From an uncultured Prevotellaceae bacterium (lineage in GTDB: Bacteria > Bacteroidota > Bacteroidia > Bacteroidales > Bacteroidaceae): a stretch of DNA of 64,000 nt. Location of the stretch: assembly GCA_946540735.1 (NCBI GenBank), contig CAMNIN010000001.1, positions 62,001-126,000 of the forward strand, given 5' to 3'. The notes below the pieces were generated by a model. It saw nothing but the letters and a program-made list of their open reading frames with translations. It had not been told where the DNA came from and did not search any database. Both the position numbers and the translations under genes were made by a program. Below, in pieces: positions 8,766-18,543 of the stretch. Every line of letters begins with the position of its first letter. The stretch's first letter is position 1.

Positions 8766-10675
8766 CCTTTCCACCGGGCAGGACACCGCTTGAACTCCTC
8801 GCTCCCGCCAAGAACCTGGAATGCGGCATGGCAGCGATCGACCACGGAGCCGATGCTGTCTATATCGGCGCTCCGCAGTTTGGCGCCAGGGCATCGGCAG
8901 GCAACAGCCTCGCCGACATCGCCACCCTTTGCCAGTATGCCCATCAGTTCTGCGCCCGTGTCTACGTCACTGTCAACACACTGGTCTACGAGTCAGAACT
9001 GGACGAAGTCCGGCGACTGTTGGAAGGACTCTGCGACGCAGGGGCCGATGCCGTGCTCGTGCAGGACATGGCCCTGTTGGCTCTTGCCGGTGAGGTCGCT
9101 TCCGCTAAGGGGAGCGGCATGGCACTCCATGCGAGTACCCAGACCGACAACCGCTTCCCCGACAAAGTGAGGATGCTGAGAGACGCAGGGTGCTCAAGGG
9201 TCGTGCTCGCCAGGGAATTGCCAGCCAAGGAGATGGCCGACATCCATGCACAGGTGCCCGATGTGGAACTGGAGGCTTTCGTGCATGGCGCGCTGTGCGT
9301 CAGTTATTCCGGACTCTGCTATGCCTCCCAATACTGTTTCTCGCGCAGCGCCAACCGTGGTGAGTGCGCCCAGTTCTGCCGGTTGAGATTTGAGCTCGTC
9401 GATGCAGAGCACCGTCCCGTAGACCGTCCCCGGCACTGGCTGTCGCTCCGCGACATGTGCCGCTTGCAACATCTGGAGGAAATGGCCGCTTCGGGTGTGG
9501 TCTCTTTCAAGATCGAGGGGCGGTTGAAGGATGCCGCCTATGTGAAAAACGTGGTGGCGGCTTATCATGAACAGCTCGACCGCCTTGTGGCCAAACATCC
9601 TGACAAATACTGCCGCAGCAGTCTGGGCCGAGTGCGCCTCACATTCACGCCCAATCTGCGGAAAACATTCAACCGAGGGTTCACCGACTATTTCATCAGT
9701 GGCAGAGGCGACGACATCGCATCGCCCGACACCCCAAAAGCACTCGGAGAGTATGTAGGGAAGGTGAAAGAAGTGAGACGTGACTCCTTCAATGTGGCCG
9801 GCACCGCAACGTTTGCCAACGGCGATGGCTTGTGCTTTTTCGACAAGTACAACGAATTGCACGGTTTCCGTGTCAACCGCGCTGAGGGCAACCGCATCTA
9901 TCCCCATCATGTGCCCCCACAACTGAGCCGGGGCATGGCCCTCTACCGCAATGCTGATGCGCTGATGGAGAAGACGCTCTCCCGTCAGAGCGCGGTCAGG
10001 AAAATCCCCGTCACGATGACACTCGCTGCCATCGAGGAGGGATATCAGTTGCAAGCTGTGGTGCCCGGCACAGACCTCCAAGTCGAAGTAGCTGTTGCGG
10101 CCGAGCACCAGATGGCCCGGCAACCGCAAGGCGACGTCATGCGGCAGCAGCTCTCGAAATTAGGCACCACGGTCTTCGAGGCAGCACATGTCGGTGTCGA
10201 TGATGAGACCTCCAGCCACTTCATCCCCTCCAGCCAGCTCTCAGCCTTGCGACGCAAGATGGTTGAGGCCATGCAGGAAGCCATTGCCACCGCCATGAAG
10301 CCGGGCAAAGCAGCCTCCGTCGGTTACCGAGAGAAGACCGTGCCGCTCCCGGAATACCCCTCGGAATACCGGCGCTATCCTTATTTGTTGAATATCGCCA
10401 ACAGCCGTGCGAAGGCCTTCTATACCTGGCTTGGGGTGAAAGATCCCCAACCCGCCTTTGAGTTGGGAAACCACCGCTCGGCGGATGGCACCCAGCCCGC
10501 CCTGCTGATGCAGTGCAAGCACTGCATACGCCGGTTGCTGGGCTATTGCAAACGAGATACCGCACGGAAACCAGCATGGCGGGAGCCCCTCTACCTGCAA
10601 CTCCCCGACCAAAGACGTTTCCGCCTTCAGTTTGATTGCCAACATTGTCAGATGAATGTCTATGCTGAGAATTAA
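8762..10675 (+). CDS. Peptidase U32 family protein (tRNA hydroxylation/collagenase-like)
   Basis: A 637-residue protein. The N-terminus ELLAPAKNLECGMAAIDHGADAVYIGAPQFGARASA is the U32 TIM-barrel start, and a Cys cluster at about residues 179-210 (GALCVSYSGLC, QYCFSRSANRGECAQFCR) is the pattern thought to hold an Fe-S cluster in the RlhA/TrhP branch, which hydroxylates RNA rather than cleaving protein. The C-terminal third contains the DUF3656-like part, then a tail with extra Cys pairs (CKHCIRRLLGYC and CQHC). Its start overlaps the metA stop. The assignment to the U32 family is firm; the substrate is unknown. Confidence 0.88.
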   Translation: MTFPPGRTPLELLAPAKNLECGMAAIDHGADAVYIGAPQFGARASAGNSLADIATLCQYAHQFCARVYVTVNTLVYESELDEVRRLLEGLCDAGADAVLVQDMALLALAGEVASAKGSGMALHASTQTDNRFPDKVRMLRDAGCSRVVLARELPAKEMADIHAQVPDVELEAFVHGALCVSYSGLCYASQYCFSRSANRGECAQFCRLRFELVDAEHRPVDRPRHWLSLRDMCRLQHLEEMAASGVVSFKIEGRLKDAAYVKNVVAAYHEQLDRLVAKHPDKYCRSSLGRVRLTFTPNLRKTFNRGFTDYFISGRGDDIASPDTPKALGEYVGKVKEVRRDSFNVAGTATFANGDGLCFFDKYNELHGFRVNRAEGNRIYPHHVPPQLSRGMALYRNADALMEKTLSRQSAVRKIPVTMTLAAIEEGYQLQAVVPGTDLQVEVAVAAEHQMARQPQGDVMRQQLSKLGTTVFEAAHVGVDDETSSHFIPSSQLSALRRKMVEAMQEAIATAMKPGKAASVGYREKTVPLPEYPSEYRRYPYLLNIANSRAKAFYTWLGVKDPQPAFELGNHRSADGTQPALLMQCKHCIRRLLGYCKRDTARKPAWREPLYLQLPDQRRFRLQFDCQHCQMNVYAEN

Positions 10676-11657
10676 GATGATCATCGCTTGGTGGTGCGTG
10701 CTGATGGTGTCAGCCGGATGCTATCACAAGCCCCTGTCAGTGACCCATCCCGTCAACGACACGTTGTCGGCCCAGCAGATCGACTCCATCGTCTTCGCCC
10801 GGACGCATCATTACTCCCACAATTACAATTTCGTGGTCACCGCCGACTCGCTGGTGCTCACGTTGCAGATGCCAGAGGAAGCGGTGAGCGACCTGCCCAC
10901 CGACTCTTTCACCGTGAAAATGGACGAGCGGTTGGCCGTGGCGGATATCCGCATCATTCCCAACGACACGATCGACTCCGTCTGGGTGCAGCTTGCCCAG
11001 GAACAAGGCACTTTCGGTTGGATTCATGAGAGTGAGATGCTCGCCCGTGTGCAGCCCGACGAACCGGTGTCGCAGTTCATCTCTTTTTTCTCCGACGAGC
11101 ATCTTCTCATCTTCCTCGTGGTCTTCGTCCTGCTCCTCTTTGTCTACGGGATGCGAAAGTTGCTCCGCCGCAATGCGTATATCGTCCATTTCAACGACAT
11201 CGCCACCTTCTATCCCACGCTTCTGGCCCTGACGGTGGCGGCATCGGCCACGCTCTATTCCAGCATCCAGATGTTTGCCGCCGATGAGTGGCAGGAGTTT
11301 TATTTCCACCCTTCGCTCAACCCCTTCTCACAACATGGATTGCTGAGGCTGTTTCTCGCCTCGGTATGGGCCATCCTCCTTGTGGGCATCGCCGCCGTGG
11401 ATGATGTCTTCCGTCACCTCTCCTTCGGCGAAGGCGTGCTCTATCTGCTCGGACTGGCAGGCGTCTGCGCCGTCAACTATATCCTTTTCACCATCTCCAC
11501 CATGTATTATGTGGGCTACGCCATGCTCTTGGTGTACATCTCACTGGCCGTGTGGCGTTATATCACGCACACCCGGAGCAAGTATGTCTGCGGGAAATGC
11601 GGCAGGCAAATCAAGCATAAAGGCCACTGCCCTCACTGCGGCGCCTTCAATGAGTAG
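10656..11657 (+). CDS. Predicted lipoprotein/membrane protein with C-terminal zinc ribbon
   Basis: A 333-residue protein I do not recognise as a named family. It begins with a hydrophobic segment ending in a lipobox-like LMVSAGC, then an extracytoplasmic region of about 120 residues (with WVQLAQEQGTFGWIHESE, reminiscent of an SH3-like strand set), then about six hydrophobic segments, and finally a zinc ribbon with two CxxC pairs (CGKCGRQIKHKGHCPHCG). The ribbon would lie in the cytoplasm. The gene overlaps the preceding U32 gene by 20 bp, so it is probably co-transcribed with it. It could sense an envelope condition, but that is only inference. Confidence 0.75.
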   Translation: MSMLRIKMIIAWWCVLMVSAGCYHKPLSVTHPVNDTLSAQQIDSIVFARTHHYSHNYNFVVTADSLVLTLQMPEEAVSDLPTDSFTVKMDERLAVADIRIIPNDTIDSVWVQLAQEQGTFGWIHESEMLARVQPDEPVSQFISFFSDEHLLIFLVVFVLLLFVYGMRKLLRRNAYIVHFNDIATFYPTLLALTVAASATLYSSIQMFAADEWQEFYFHPSLNPFSQHGLLRLFLASVWAILLVGIAAVDDVFRHLSFGEGVLYLLGLAGVCAVNYILFTISTMYYVGYAMLLVYISLAVWRYITHTRSKYVCGKCGRQIKHKGHCPHCGAFNE

Positions 11658-11809
11658 AGACTCCGCAGCCCGGCAAACTGCTCAAAAAACAGGCGTGGCA
11701 GTGCAGCGTGGTCAGCCTCTCAGCCCCTCCCACGGGACTTTGTGGAATTTTAACCCCCGTCGGAGATAATATTTTCATGAAAACATGTCGAAAATTCCTT
11801 ATAATTTAC

Positions 11810-11817
11810 TAAATTTG
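11810..11817 (+). promoter_or_regulatory. -7 element upstream of the VWA/tubulin/actin operon
   Basis: TAAATTTG fits TAnnTTTG exactly and lies 69 bp before the ATG of the VWA-like gene. The region 20 bp upstream (ATGTCG, about 11786-11791) is a poor -33 match. The preceding 150 bp contain no gene and no other recognisable structure. Confidence 0.5.
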
Positions 11818-11885
11818 CAGCCAATAGCTTTGAAGGGCTATGCGTCGTTTTTTAATAGAATATAATACGGAGACAAAAGATTGTT

Positions 11886-13184
11886 ATGCTTAGAAAGTTG
11901 ATGGCCATCTTGTTGGTTGCCCTTTTGGTTGTTGCAGTGCTGTTTTTGGGGCGCAAGACCACCCATGAGGTCGACAAAGGGCATTTCCTGCCATGCGACA
12001 CGGCCACGCTGAAAGGTGCCAAGCCCGTGGTACACATTTACATGGAGAACTCGGGCAGCATGAATGGTTATGTGACCACCAACTCACAGTTCAAGAACGC
12101 CCTCGGCCATCTTATCACCAAGGCCGACGGATTCTATAGCGGGACTCGCCTTGATTTCATCAACCAGGGCATCTACCACACCCCGATGTGCGACGATCTC
12201 GACAATTTCGTGCTCAACCTCAATCCCGTGTCGATGCAGGTGGGCAACACCAGTTCGACCGATATCAACAAGATTTTCCGCATGATCCTGGAGCACACCT
12301 CGCGCGACACCATCTCGGTGCTTGTGAGCGACTGCATGTATGATGTCGACAATGTGGGCAATCTGCTCTCCGCCGCCGCCAGCAGCACCACCGGCACCTT
12401 CATGAAAGCCATCCGCAAGGCCCGCGACGAGAAGAAGGAGTTCGCCGCCATCATCATGCAGTGCACCTCGGAGTTCAGCGGCAACTATTATGAGGGCAAC
12501 CAGGCCATCCCCTGCCAGTCGGAGCGTCCCTACTACGTCATCGTCATGGGCAACCAGGAGCAGGTGAGGGATTTCAACGACCACATGGAACTGGAAGACA
12601 CCTCGACGGGACTTCCAGGCCTGAAACACAAATTCATGCTCTCGTCAGAACCCACCTGGGAACTCGACAACATGACCGCCCGCACCTACAGCAGCACGTT
12701 CAACAACGCACTGCGCATACAGGCCCACCACGACGGGCTCAATATCCGCAAGATGACCATCGACCACGACCAGACCAACCTGAATTTCGCCGTCGGACTG
12801 GGCATCTCGAAACTTTTCGCCGATCGGTCGTATCTGCTTGAGAAAGACAACTACGAGATAGAACCCTCCAACTACAAGATCACCGATGTGAGTGACCGTG
12901 CGAAATTCACCGAGTGCGACTTCTTCCGCCATCCGATCACACTGCAGCTGGTCGTCCTCGGACAGAACTATGCGCCGCAAGTCGTCATCAAGCTCAAGAA
13001 CCAGATTCCGGCATGGGTGGCGGAATGCAGTTACAACAAGCGCACCGGCTCACTCCCCCCGGCACACCAGTCGTATGCCATCCATGAGATGGTGGAAGGC
13101 ATCTACGGCGCATTCTACAATGCCAAGGACAATGAGAGCCGTGAGCTCTTCCGCCTGCCGATCCATATCGATGCTTACGAGTAG
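11886..13184 (+). CDS. Membrane-anchored VWA-like protein of the tubulin/actin operon
   Basis: A 432-residue protein with one N-terminal membrane helix (residues 5-22) and the remainder predicted outside the cytoplasm. The segment VVHIYMENSGSMNGY (residues 48-62) looks like the first strand and metal site of a von Willebrand A domain, with Glu54 where Asp is usual (DxSGS), an NTSSTD segment at 121-126 as possible second motif and VLVSDCMYD (146-153) as the third. The rest, to the C-terminus, is not recognised. First gene of a five-gene operon; VWA proteins commonly assemble with ATPases or membrane complexes through metal-dependent contacts. The fold assignment is an inference from these motifs. 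Confidence 0.75.
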   Translation: MLRKLMAILLVALLVVAVLFLGRKTTHEVDKGHFLPCDTATLKGAKPVVHIYMENSGSMNGYVTTNSQFKNALGHLITKADGFYSGTRLDFINQGIYHTPMCDDLDNFVLNLNPVSMQVGNTSSTDINKIFRMILEHTSRDTISVLVSDCMYDVDNVGNLLSAAASSTTGTFMKAIRKARDEKKEFAAIIMQCTSEFSGNYYEGNQAIPCQSERPYYVIVMGNQEQVRDFNDHMELEDTSTGLPGLKHKFMLSSEPTWELDNMTARTYSSTFNNALRIQAHHDGLNIRKMTIDHDQTNLNFAVGLGISKLFADRSYLLEKDNYEIEPSNYKITDVSDRAKFTECDFFRHPITLQLVVLGQNYAPQVVIKLKNQIPAWVAECSYNKRTGSLPPAHQSYAIHEMVEGIYGAFYNAKDNESRELFRLPIHIDAYE

Positions 13185-13228
13185 GGGAGAAGAAACAATC
13201 CAATCAAAAACAATCATTTACTGAATAT

Positions 13229-13645
13229 ATGGATATCATCACTGAGATCATGGAATTGTTTGGGGCAGCATACCTCGGCGATTTCTCCAAGTACATGTTC
13301 ATGTCGGGCGCTTACAGTTCGGTTTTCTACGTCATGCTGCTGCTCCCGATCCTCGTCGCCTTCTGTTATTACATCGTGCTCGACCATATCCTGCTGGCCC
13401 AGACCCGCAAATGGCTGATCATCGGAGCCGTCACCTCGGCCGTGGCAGCACTTGTGGGCGTGCTGATCGCCCATCAGCAAGTGGAAGGCTTCACGTTCTC
13501 GCAGAACATCCTCGAGGCAGGCATATCCTCAGCCGATTTCTTGTCGTTCGGCTTCATCGTATTCGCCTACAGCGCACTGTTCTTCTTCGTGTCATCCCTG
13601 ATATTCAAGTCGTTCAGCAGCAGGTCAAGGAACATACCGTTTTAA
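13229..13645 (+). CDS. Small integral membrane protein of the tubulin/actin operon
   Basis: A 138-residue protein with three hydrophobic segments at roughly residues 32-52, 62-82 and 103-126 and a basic C-terminus (KSFSSRSRNIPF) that suggests a cytoplasmic end. I recognise no family. It lies 44 bp after the VWA-like gene and 12 bp before the tubulin-like gene, so it is likely the membrane partner linking the extracytoplasmic VWA-like protein to the cytoplasmic filament-type proteins. That role is inferred from position only. Confidence 0.75.
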   Translation: MDIITEIMELFGAAYLGDFSKYMFMSGAYSSVFYVMLLLPILVAFCYYIVLDHILLAQTRKWLIIGAVTSAVAALVGVLIAHQQVEGFTFSQNILEAGISSADFLSFGFIVFAYSALFFFVSSLIFKSFSSRSRNIPF

Positions 13646-13657
13646 CCGGAATCTGAT

Positions 13658-15118
13658 ATGAGCAAACTATATATTTTCGGCATCGGAGGCACAGGGGCGC
13701 GCGTGCTGCGGTCACTCACGATGCTGCTTGCCTCGGGCGTGTCGCTCGGCAGCAAGATCGATACCGTCGTCCCGGTGATCATCGACCCCGACACCAGCAA
13801 TGGCGACCTCACGCGCACCATCTCGCTGATGCACCTCTACCAGAACATCCGTCAGCACCTGTCGTTCGACAACAGGCCCGACAAGAAGGGCTATTTCAAA
13901 GTGGTCATCGACGACATGAACACCAACTTCAGGCTGCACCTCAACAATGTGGCCAACATGAAGTTCTCCGACTACATCGCCTACAACCGCTTCGCCAACG
14001 CCGGCCAGGCCGACAGCAACCAGGCCCTGCTGAGCCTGCTCTTCAGCGACAAGAACCTGGCCTGTCCGCTCGACGTGGGCTTCAAGGGCAATCCCAACAT
14101 GGGCAGTATTGTGCTCAACGACCCGAAGAACACCGAGTCGATGATCTCACTGTTGCAGCATTTCCAGTCTGAGGACCAGCTGTTTATCGTGAGCAGCATC
14201 TTCGGCGGAACGGGAGCCGCCGGCTTCCCCCTCCTGCAGAAGACCTTCCGTGAGGCAGAGCGGCTCAACATGCCCAACTCTTCGGCCATTGCCAATGCCT
14301 CGATCGGTGCGGTCACCGTGCTGCCCTACTTCGGGCTGAAGGAGAACAAGGAGAGCGAGATCAACATGGAGACCTTCATCTCGAAAACCAAGGCCGCCCT
14401 GAAATACTATATCGGCAACCTCGATGTCGACCACCTCTACTACATCTGCGACTCCATCAAGAACCGCTACGACAATGTGGAGGGAGCCACCGACCAGCGC
14501 AACAAGGCCCATTTCGTGGAACTGGCCGCCGCCCTGTCGATCGTCGATTTCGCCAACGCCAATGTCGTGCACAACCGCATGCAGACCAGCACGTCGTATC
14601 GTGAGTTTGCCGTCAGAGCCGACGAGAACCCCCTGTCGCTCCACGACCTCTGCTCCTCCACCTTCGGAGCCATCGGCCGCGAGATGATGAGTTTCTATAT
14701 CTTCTCGCGCTTCCTGATGGAGCATTTCGACCAGACCAAGAACTACGCCTGGGCCAAGACCCCGCAGATGAAGAACGTGAGCTACAACGATGCCTTCTTC
14801 GCCGACCTCAGGCAGTTTGCCGACGCCTACAAGAACCAGTGGCTCAAGGAACTCTCTGACAACCAGCGCAGTTTCCAACCTTTCGACCTCTTCGCCAACA
14901 CCGACGACATCTTTGACACCATCATGCATATCGAACCCAAGAAGACCTCGATGCTCGGTAAACTGCTGGGCAAGAACCTCAAGGGCTATCCCGCCATCGA
15001 CACCGAGATCTCCGACGTGTCGATGAAGAAACTCCGCGGGCTCGATGCCTACAACTATTTCATCACCGTGCATGAGAAAGCGATAGAGAATGTGATCATG
15101 AAGAAATACAATATCTGA
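13658..15118 (+). CDS. Tubulin/FtsZ-like GTPase-family protein
   Basis: A 486-residue soluble protein. The N-terminus reads LYIFGIGGTGARVLRSL (glycine-rich nucleotide-binding loop, residues 8-16), and residues 181-191 read IFGGTGAAGFP, which corresponds to the tubulin signature GGGTGxG. The spacing between the two and the alternating strand/helix pattern fit the tubulin-like families distinct from FtsZ. The later part (residues 230-486) is not clearly FtsZ-like and carries no known C-terminal peptide. It lies 2 bp before the actin-like gene. Polymerisation is possible but cannot be judged from sequence; residues of the catalytic T7 loop were not identified with confidence. Confidence 0.78.
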   Translation: MSKLYIFGIGGTGARVLRSLTMLLASGVSLGSKIDTVVPVIIDPDTSNGDLTRTISLMHLYQNIRQHLSFDNRPDKKGYFKVVIDDMNTNFRLHLNNVANMKFSDYIAYNRFANAGQADSNQALLSLLFSDKNLACPLDVGFKGNPNMGSIVLNDPKNTESMISLLQHFQSEDQLFIVSSIFGGTGAAGFPLLQKTFREAERLNMPNSSAIANASIGAVTVLPYFGLKENKESEINMETFISKTKAALKYYIGNLDVDHLYYICDSIKNRYDNVEGATDQRNKAHFVELAAALSIVDFANANVVHNRMQTSTSYREFAVRADENPLSLHDLCSSTFGAIGREMMSFYIFSRFLMEHFDQTKNYAWAKTPQMKNVSYNDAFFADLRQFADAYKNQWLKELSDNQRSFQPFDLFANTDDIFDTIMHIEPKKTSMLGKLLGKNLKGYPAIDTEISDVSMKKLRGLDAYNYFITVHEKAIENVIMKKYNI

Positions 15119-15120
15119 TT

Positions 15121-18100
15121 ATGCCATACGTATTCCGATTCCATAAAGGCAGCGAGACGATAGAAGGCTGGCAGGAGACCAACCAGCTCGGCACGAAGGA
15201 CATTGAGGCCATCGACGACCCCAATGGCGCCAAGGCCTCGCTCCCCATCACTTCGATACCCACCCCGTTTGCAGGTTTCGAACTGGCCAAGACAGCCTTC
15301 GGCTATTGTGCAGAGGCAGGAGTCAAAGGTTCGTCGATCTACCATAAGCTGGCGGCCAACGCCCTCGACGTGCTGGAGATCTTCTTCGGCTACCGCACCA
15401 AGTACGCGCGGCTCTTCCAGATCGTGACCTGGGACAAGACCAATGACCTGCAGCGACTGGCCTCCGACGGAGTGCCCGAGCATGCTGCCGTGGCCGCCAC
15501 GCTCCAGCTCTTCCTCTCGCAGGATGCCCGGAGCTTCAATTTCGGCCGTATGCAGTATCTCTACATGCTCAACTACATCGGGCATGGTGCCGTGGGCCAG
15601 ATCAATATCGTGGGCGGCACGTCGCCCACTTCTGTCAGTATGGCCTCGGCCAACGACCTCACTTATGTCGACGACGTGTATCTGAGCAACTACCACCTCG
15701 CTTTCCATCCCGACGACGACGGCACCTACCGCTCGCTGGTGGGCCGCGACAGGGAGTTCCGCGAGTTTGTCTACCTGCTGTCGAAGCAGCCTGAGTTCAA
15801 CGCCCTCTACAGCGAGTTCCACGCCTACGTCGACGCCTGTTTCAAGGCCGACACCGACACTGAGTTCAAAAACCGGCTCAACGCTATGCAACCCGGTATG
15901 TACGGCAGCCAGTATCAGCCGCTGCTTGCCGGCAGCACCCAGCTCATGCTGCCCGGCGATATTCCCCTGATGTGCCTCTCCGGCGACCGTATCGCCCAGG
16001 AAAGCGACTTCCGCATCCTCTCCGAGGCCAGCGGCGAGCGCCTGCCCCTGGTGCTGCCCTCCGAACCCTATTTCGAGCCCGAGATGAAGTACACCACCTC
16101 GCTGTGGACCCCGCACCTGATGGCCCCGCTGTCCGACCGCCGCCCGATGGAGGAGCGCACACTGCCCTTCGACACCACGCAGTATCCCTATCTCACCACC
16201 GACGACGTGTTTGAGCCCTACCTGCTGAAACTCCCGTTCCCCATCAATGAGTCGGCTTTCTTCACCAATCTTTTCCGCGGTTCCAACCGCACGTCGGACG
16301 AGTGCCAGTATCTCCTGCCGCTGAAGCCCGAGATCCTGCGCTATCTCTCGGTGAAGACCCTCAAAGGCTATGCCGGCAACACGTCGAAACCCGTCTTCCA
16401 ACTCAATGAGATGCCCGACGGCCGCATCCAGGCCGTCATCAATATCCCCGTGCAGCGCGGCCGCCATGTCACGCTTCACCGGGAGTATACCGCCGCCCAG
16501 GTGGACCCCGACCCCGACCGCCTCATCTGGCCCATCATGGAATGCCGCTTCGACCTCTTCCTCTTCCCCAGTTACCACATCGACGACCCCACGCTCGAGA
16601 AACCCCAGCGCATCTACGTGGTCGACGAGGACACTGCGGGCTACAAGAAGGAGCAATTCCAATATTCGGTCTATGCCTATCGTGAGCATGACGCAGAGCC
16701 CCTTCGCCACACTTTGGTTGAAAGAGCCGACAAACGCCGTCAATTCCTCACCTCCAAGTATTTCTGTCTCACCGAGGAGTTTGACTACCTCGTGGTGACC
16801 AACACCATCGCCAGCGGCATCCTGCTGCCCCTCTACCGCGATGTGCGCCAGGGCAGCAAAGTGTTCGACTTCGCCATCGACTTCGGCACGACCAACACCC
16901 ATATCGAGTACAAGTCAGACACCGACGAGGAGGCCCAGCCCTTCACCGTCAGTCCCGACGAGGTGCAGGTGCTGTCGCTCAACTCCCTCTCGCGCCGCTC
17001 GGTCGAGATGATCGACCAGGAGGGTCTGGAGTCCTTCTATGGTGGTCCGGCCCAGGCTTTCATGCAGGAGTTCATGCCCGTGCACATCGGTCAGGGCGAG
17101 ATCGCCCGTTTCCCCATGCGCACCAACCTGTGCTACCAGGCCGGTCACAGCGTCGAGGGCCGCGACATCTTCCCGCTGGCCGACTACAACATCGGCTTCC
17201 ATTACGAGAAGGAAGACACCTACGACTATAATGAGACCCGTCCCGACCTCAAGTGGGACAGCAGCCGTGGCAACAACCTGCTCATCGAAGCCTATTTCGA
17301 GGAGATCCTCATGCTCATCCGCAACAAGGTGCTCCTCTCGGGCGGTTTCCTCAGCCGCACCGGCATCACCTGGTTCTATCCCGTGTGCATGCAGCCCTAT
17401 CAGATCTCCAACCTGGAGAGCACTTGGAACAAACTCTGCCGCCGGCTCATCTCGCCACAGGGATACAAATTGCAAAAGGTGGCCGAATCGCTCGCACCCT
17501 ATTACTATTACACCAAGAAAGAGGATGTCGATGCCGAGAGCCGTCCCGTCGTCTCGATGGACATCGGCGGCGGCACCACCGACTTCGTGGTCTACCACCG
17601 TGGCAACACCGCCGTGCTCATCTCCTCGGTCAGGTTTGCCGGCAATAACATCTACGGCGACTTCCTCGGCCGCGGACCCGAGTACAACGGTTTCGTGAAG
17701 GCCTTCGCCCCCGATTTCGACATGAAACTCCGCGACATCAGCGGCGTGAGCGATGTCTATGCCAAGTCGAAGCGCAATAGTTCGGAGTTTATCTCCTTCC
17801 TCTATTCACTCGACAGCAATCCGAGAATGCAGGGCAGGGGAGTGTCGTTCTCCGAGGAGCTGCGCGCCCATCAGGAGTTGCGCATCGTCTTGCTGCTCTT
17901 CTTCTCCGCCGAGGTGTATTATGCCGCCCAGTTGCTGAAAATGAAAGGACTCGCCACACCCGCCTACATCACCGTGAGCGGCACGGCCTCCAAGGTGCTA
18001 GGACTGATCGGCAACATCGATGCCCTGCAGTCACTCGCCACCCACATCTTCAACGATGTGCTCGGCGATGACGGCCGCGTGGAGCTCAAGCAAGTCGACA

Positions 18101-18534
18101 ACCCGAAGGAAATCACCTGCAAGGGCGGCCTGAACATGAAACAGCGCTTCGTGGTCGACGATGTGGAAGCCATCACACAGTTCCGCACCGGATCTGCCAC
18201 GCTCGACCGTCTCGCGCTGCCCCGCTATAAGGATGTCACCGATGCCGTGCGCGACGAAGTGCTCGCCGGCTATGGTGCCTTTGTCGACTATTTCTTCAGC
18301 CTCAACCAGAAATATAGCTTCGCCAAGTATTTCGGCGTCTCCAATGAGCGTGAGTTCAGCCTTTTCCGCACCATTCTCACTGAGAAAGCCGAACAGGACT
18401 TCAACAAGGCCATCGAGGCACGCCGCGACAGCATGACCGATGAGGAGAACCCCGAGTTGAAAGACTCCCTCTTCTTCATCCCCCTCACGGGAGGCATCAG
18501 CCGCCTTGCCCTTCACATCGCACAGAATCCCTAA
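15121..18534 (+). CDS. Large protein with C-terminal actin/Hsp70-type ATPase domain
   Basis: A 1137-residue protein with no membrane segment. Residues 1-575 are an unrecognised region. From residue 581 the actin-fold motifs appear in order: phosphate 1 FAIDFGTTNTHIEY (Asp587), phosphate 2 VSMDIGGGTTDFVVY (Asp814), and an adenosine-type motif ITVSGTASKVLGLIG near residue 950. The spacing between phosphate 1 and 2 (about 227 residues) is longer than in DnaK or MreB, so insertions are likely. The last residues contain FIPLTGGISRLA. It follows the tubulin-like gene by 2 bp. An actin-like ATPase encoded next to a tubulin-like protein is unusual and suggests a joint mechanical or assembly role. Confidence 0.8.
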   Translation: MPYVFRFHKGSETIEGWQETNQLGTKDIEAIDDPNGAKASLPITSIPTPFAGFELAKTAFGYCAEAGVKGSSIYHKLAANALDVLEIFFGYRTKYARLFQIVTWDKTNDLQRLASDGVPEHAAVAATLQLFLSQDARSFNFGRMQYLYMLNYIGHGAVGQINIVGGTSPTSVSMASANDLTYVDDVYLSNYHLAFHPDDDGTYRSLVGRDREFREFVYLLSKQPEFNALYSEFHAYVDACFKADTDTEFKNRLNAMQPGMYGSQYQPLLAGSTQLMLPGDIPLMCLSGDRIAQESDFRILSEASGERLPLVLPSEPYFEPEMKYTTSLWTPHLMAPLSDRRPMEERTLPFDTTQYPYLTTDDVFEPYLLKLPFPINESAFFTNLFRGSNRTSDECQYLLPLKPEILRYLSVKTLKGYAGNTSKPVFQLNEMPDGRIQAVINIPVQRGRHVTLHREYTAAQVDPDPDRLIWPIMECRFDLFLFPSYHIDDPTLEKPQRIYVVDEDTAGYKKEQFQYSVYAYREHDAEPLRHTLVERADKRRQFLTSKYFCLTEEFDYLVVTNTIASGILLPLYRDVRQGSKVFDFAIDFGTTNTHIEYKSDTDEEAQPFTVSPDEVQVLSLNSLSRRSVEMIDQEGLESFYGGPAQAFMQEFMPVHIGQGEIARFPMRTNLCYQAGHSVEGRDIFPLADYNIGFHYEKEDTYDYNETRPDLKWDSSRGNNLLIEAYFEEILMLIRNKVLLSGGFLSRTGITWFYPVCMQPYQISNLESTWNKLCRRLISPQGYKLQKVAESLAPYYYYTKKEDVDAESRPVVSMDIGGGTTDFVVYHRGNTAVLISSVRFAGNNIYGDFLGRGPEYNGFVKAFAPDFDMKLRDISGVSDVYAKSKRNSSEFISFLYSLDSNPRMQGRGVSFSEELRAHQELRIVLLLFFSAEVYYAAQLLKMKGLATPAYITVSGTASKVLGLIGNIDALQSLATHIFNDVLGDDGRVELKQVDNPKEITCKGGLNMKQRFVVDDVEAITQFRTGSATLDRLALPRYKDVTDAVRDEVLAGYGAFVDYFFSLNQKYSFAKYFGVSNEREFSLFRTILTEKAEQDFNKAIEARRDSMTDEENPELKDSLFFIPLTGGISRLALHIAQNP

Positions 18535-18543
18535 TCCACGGCC

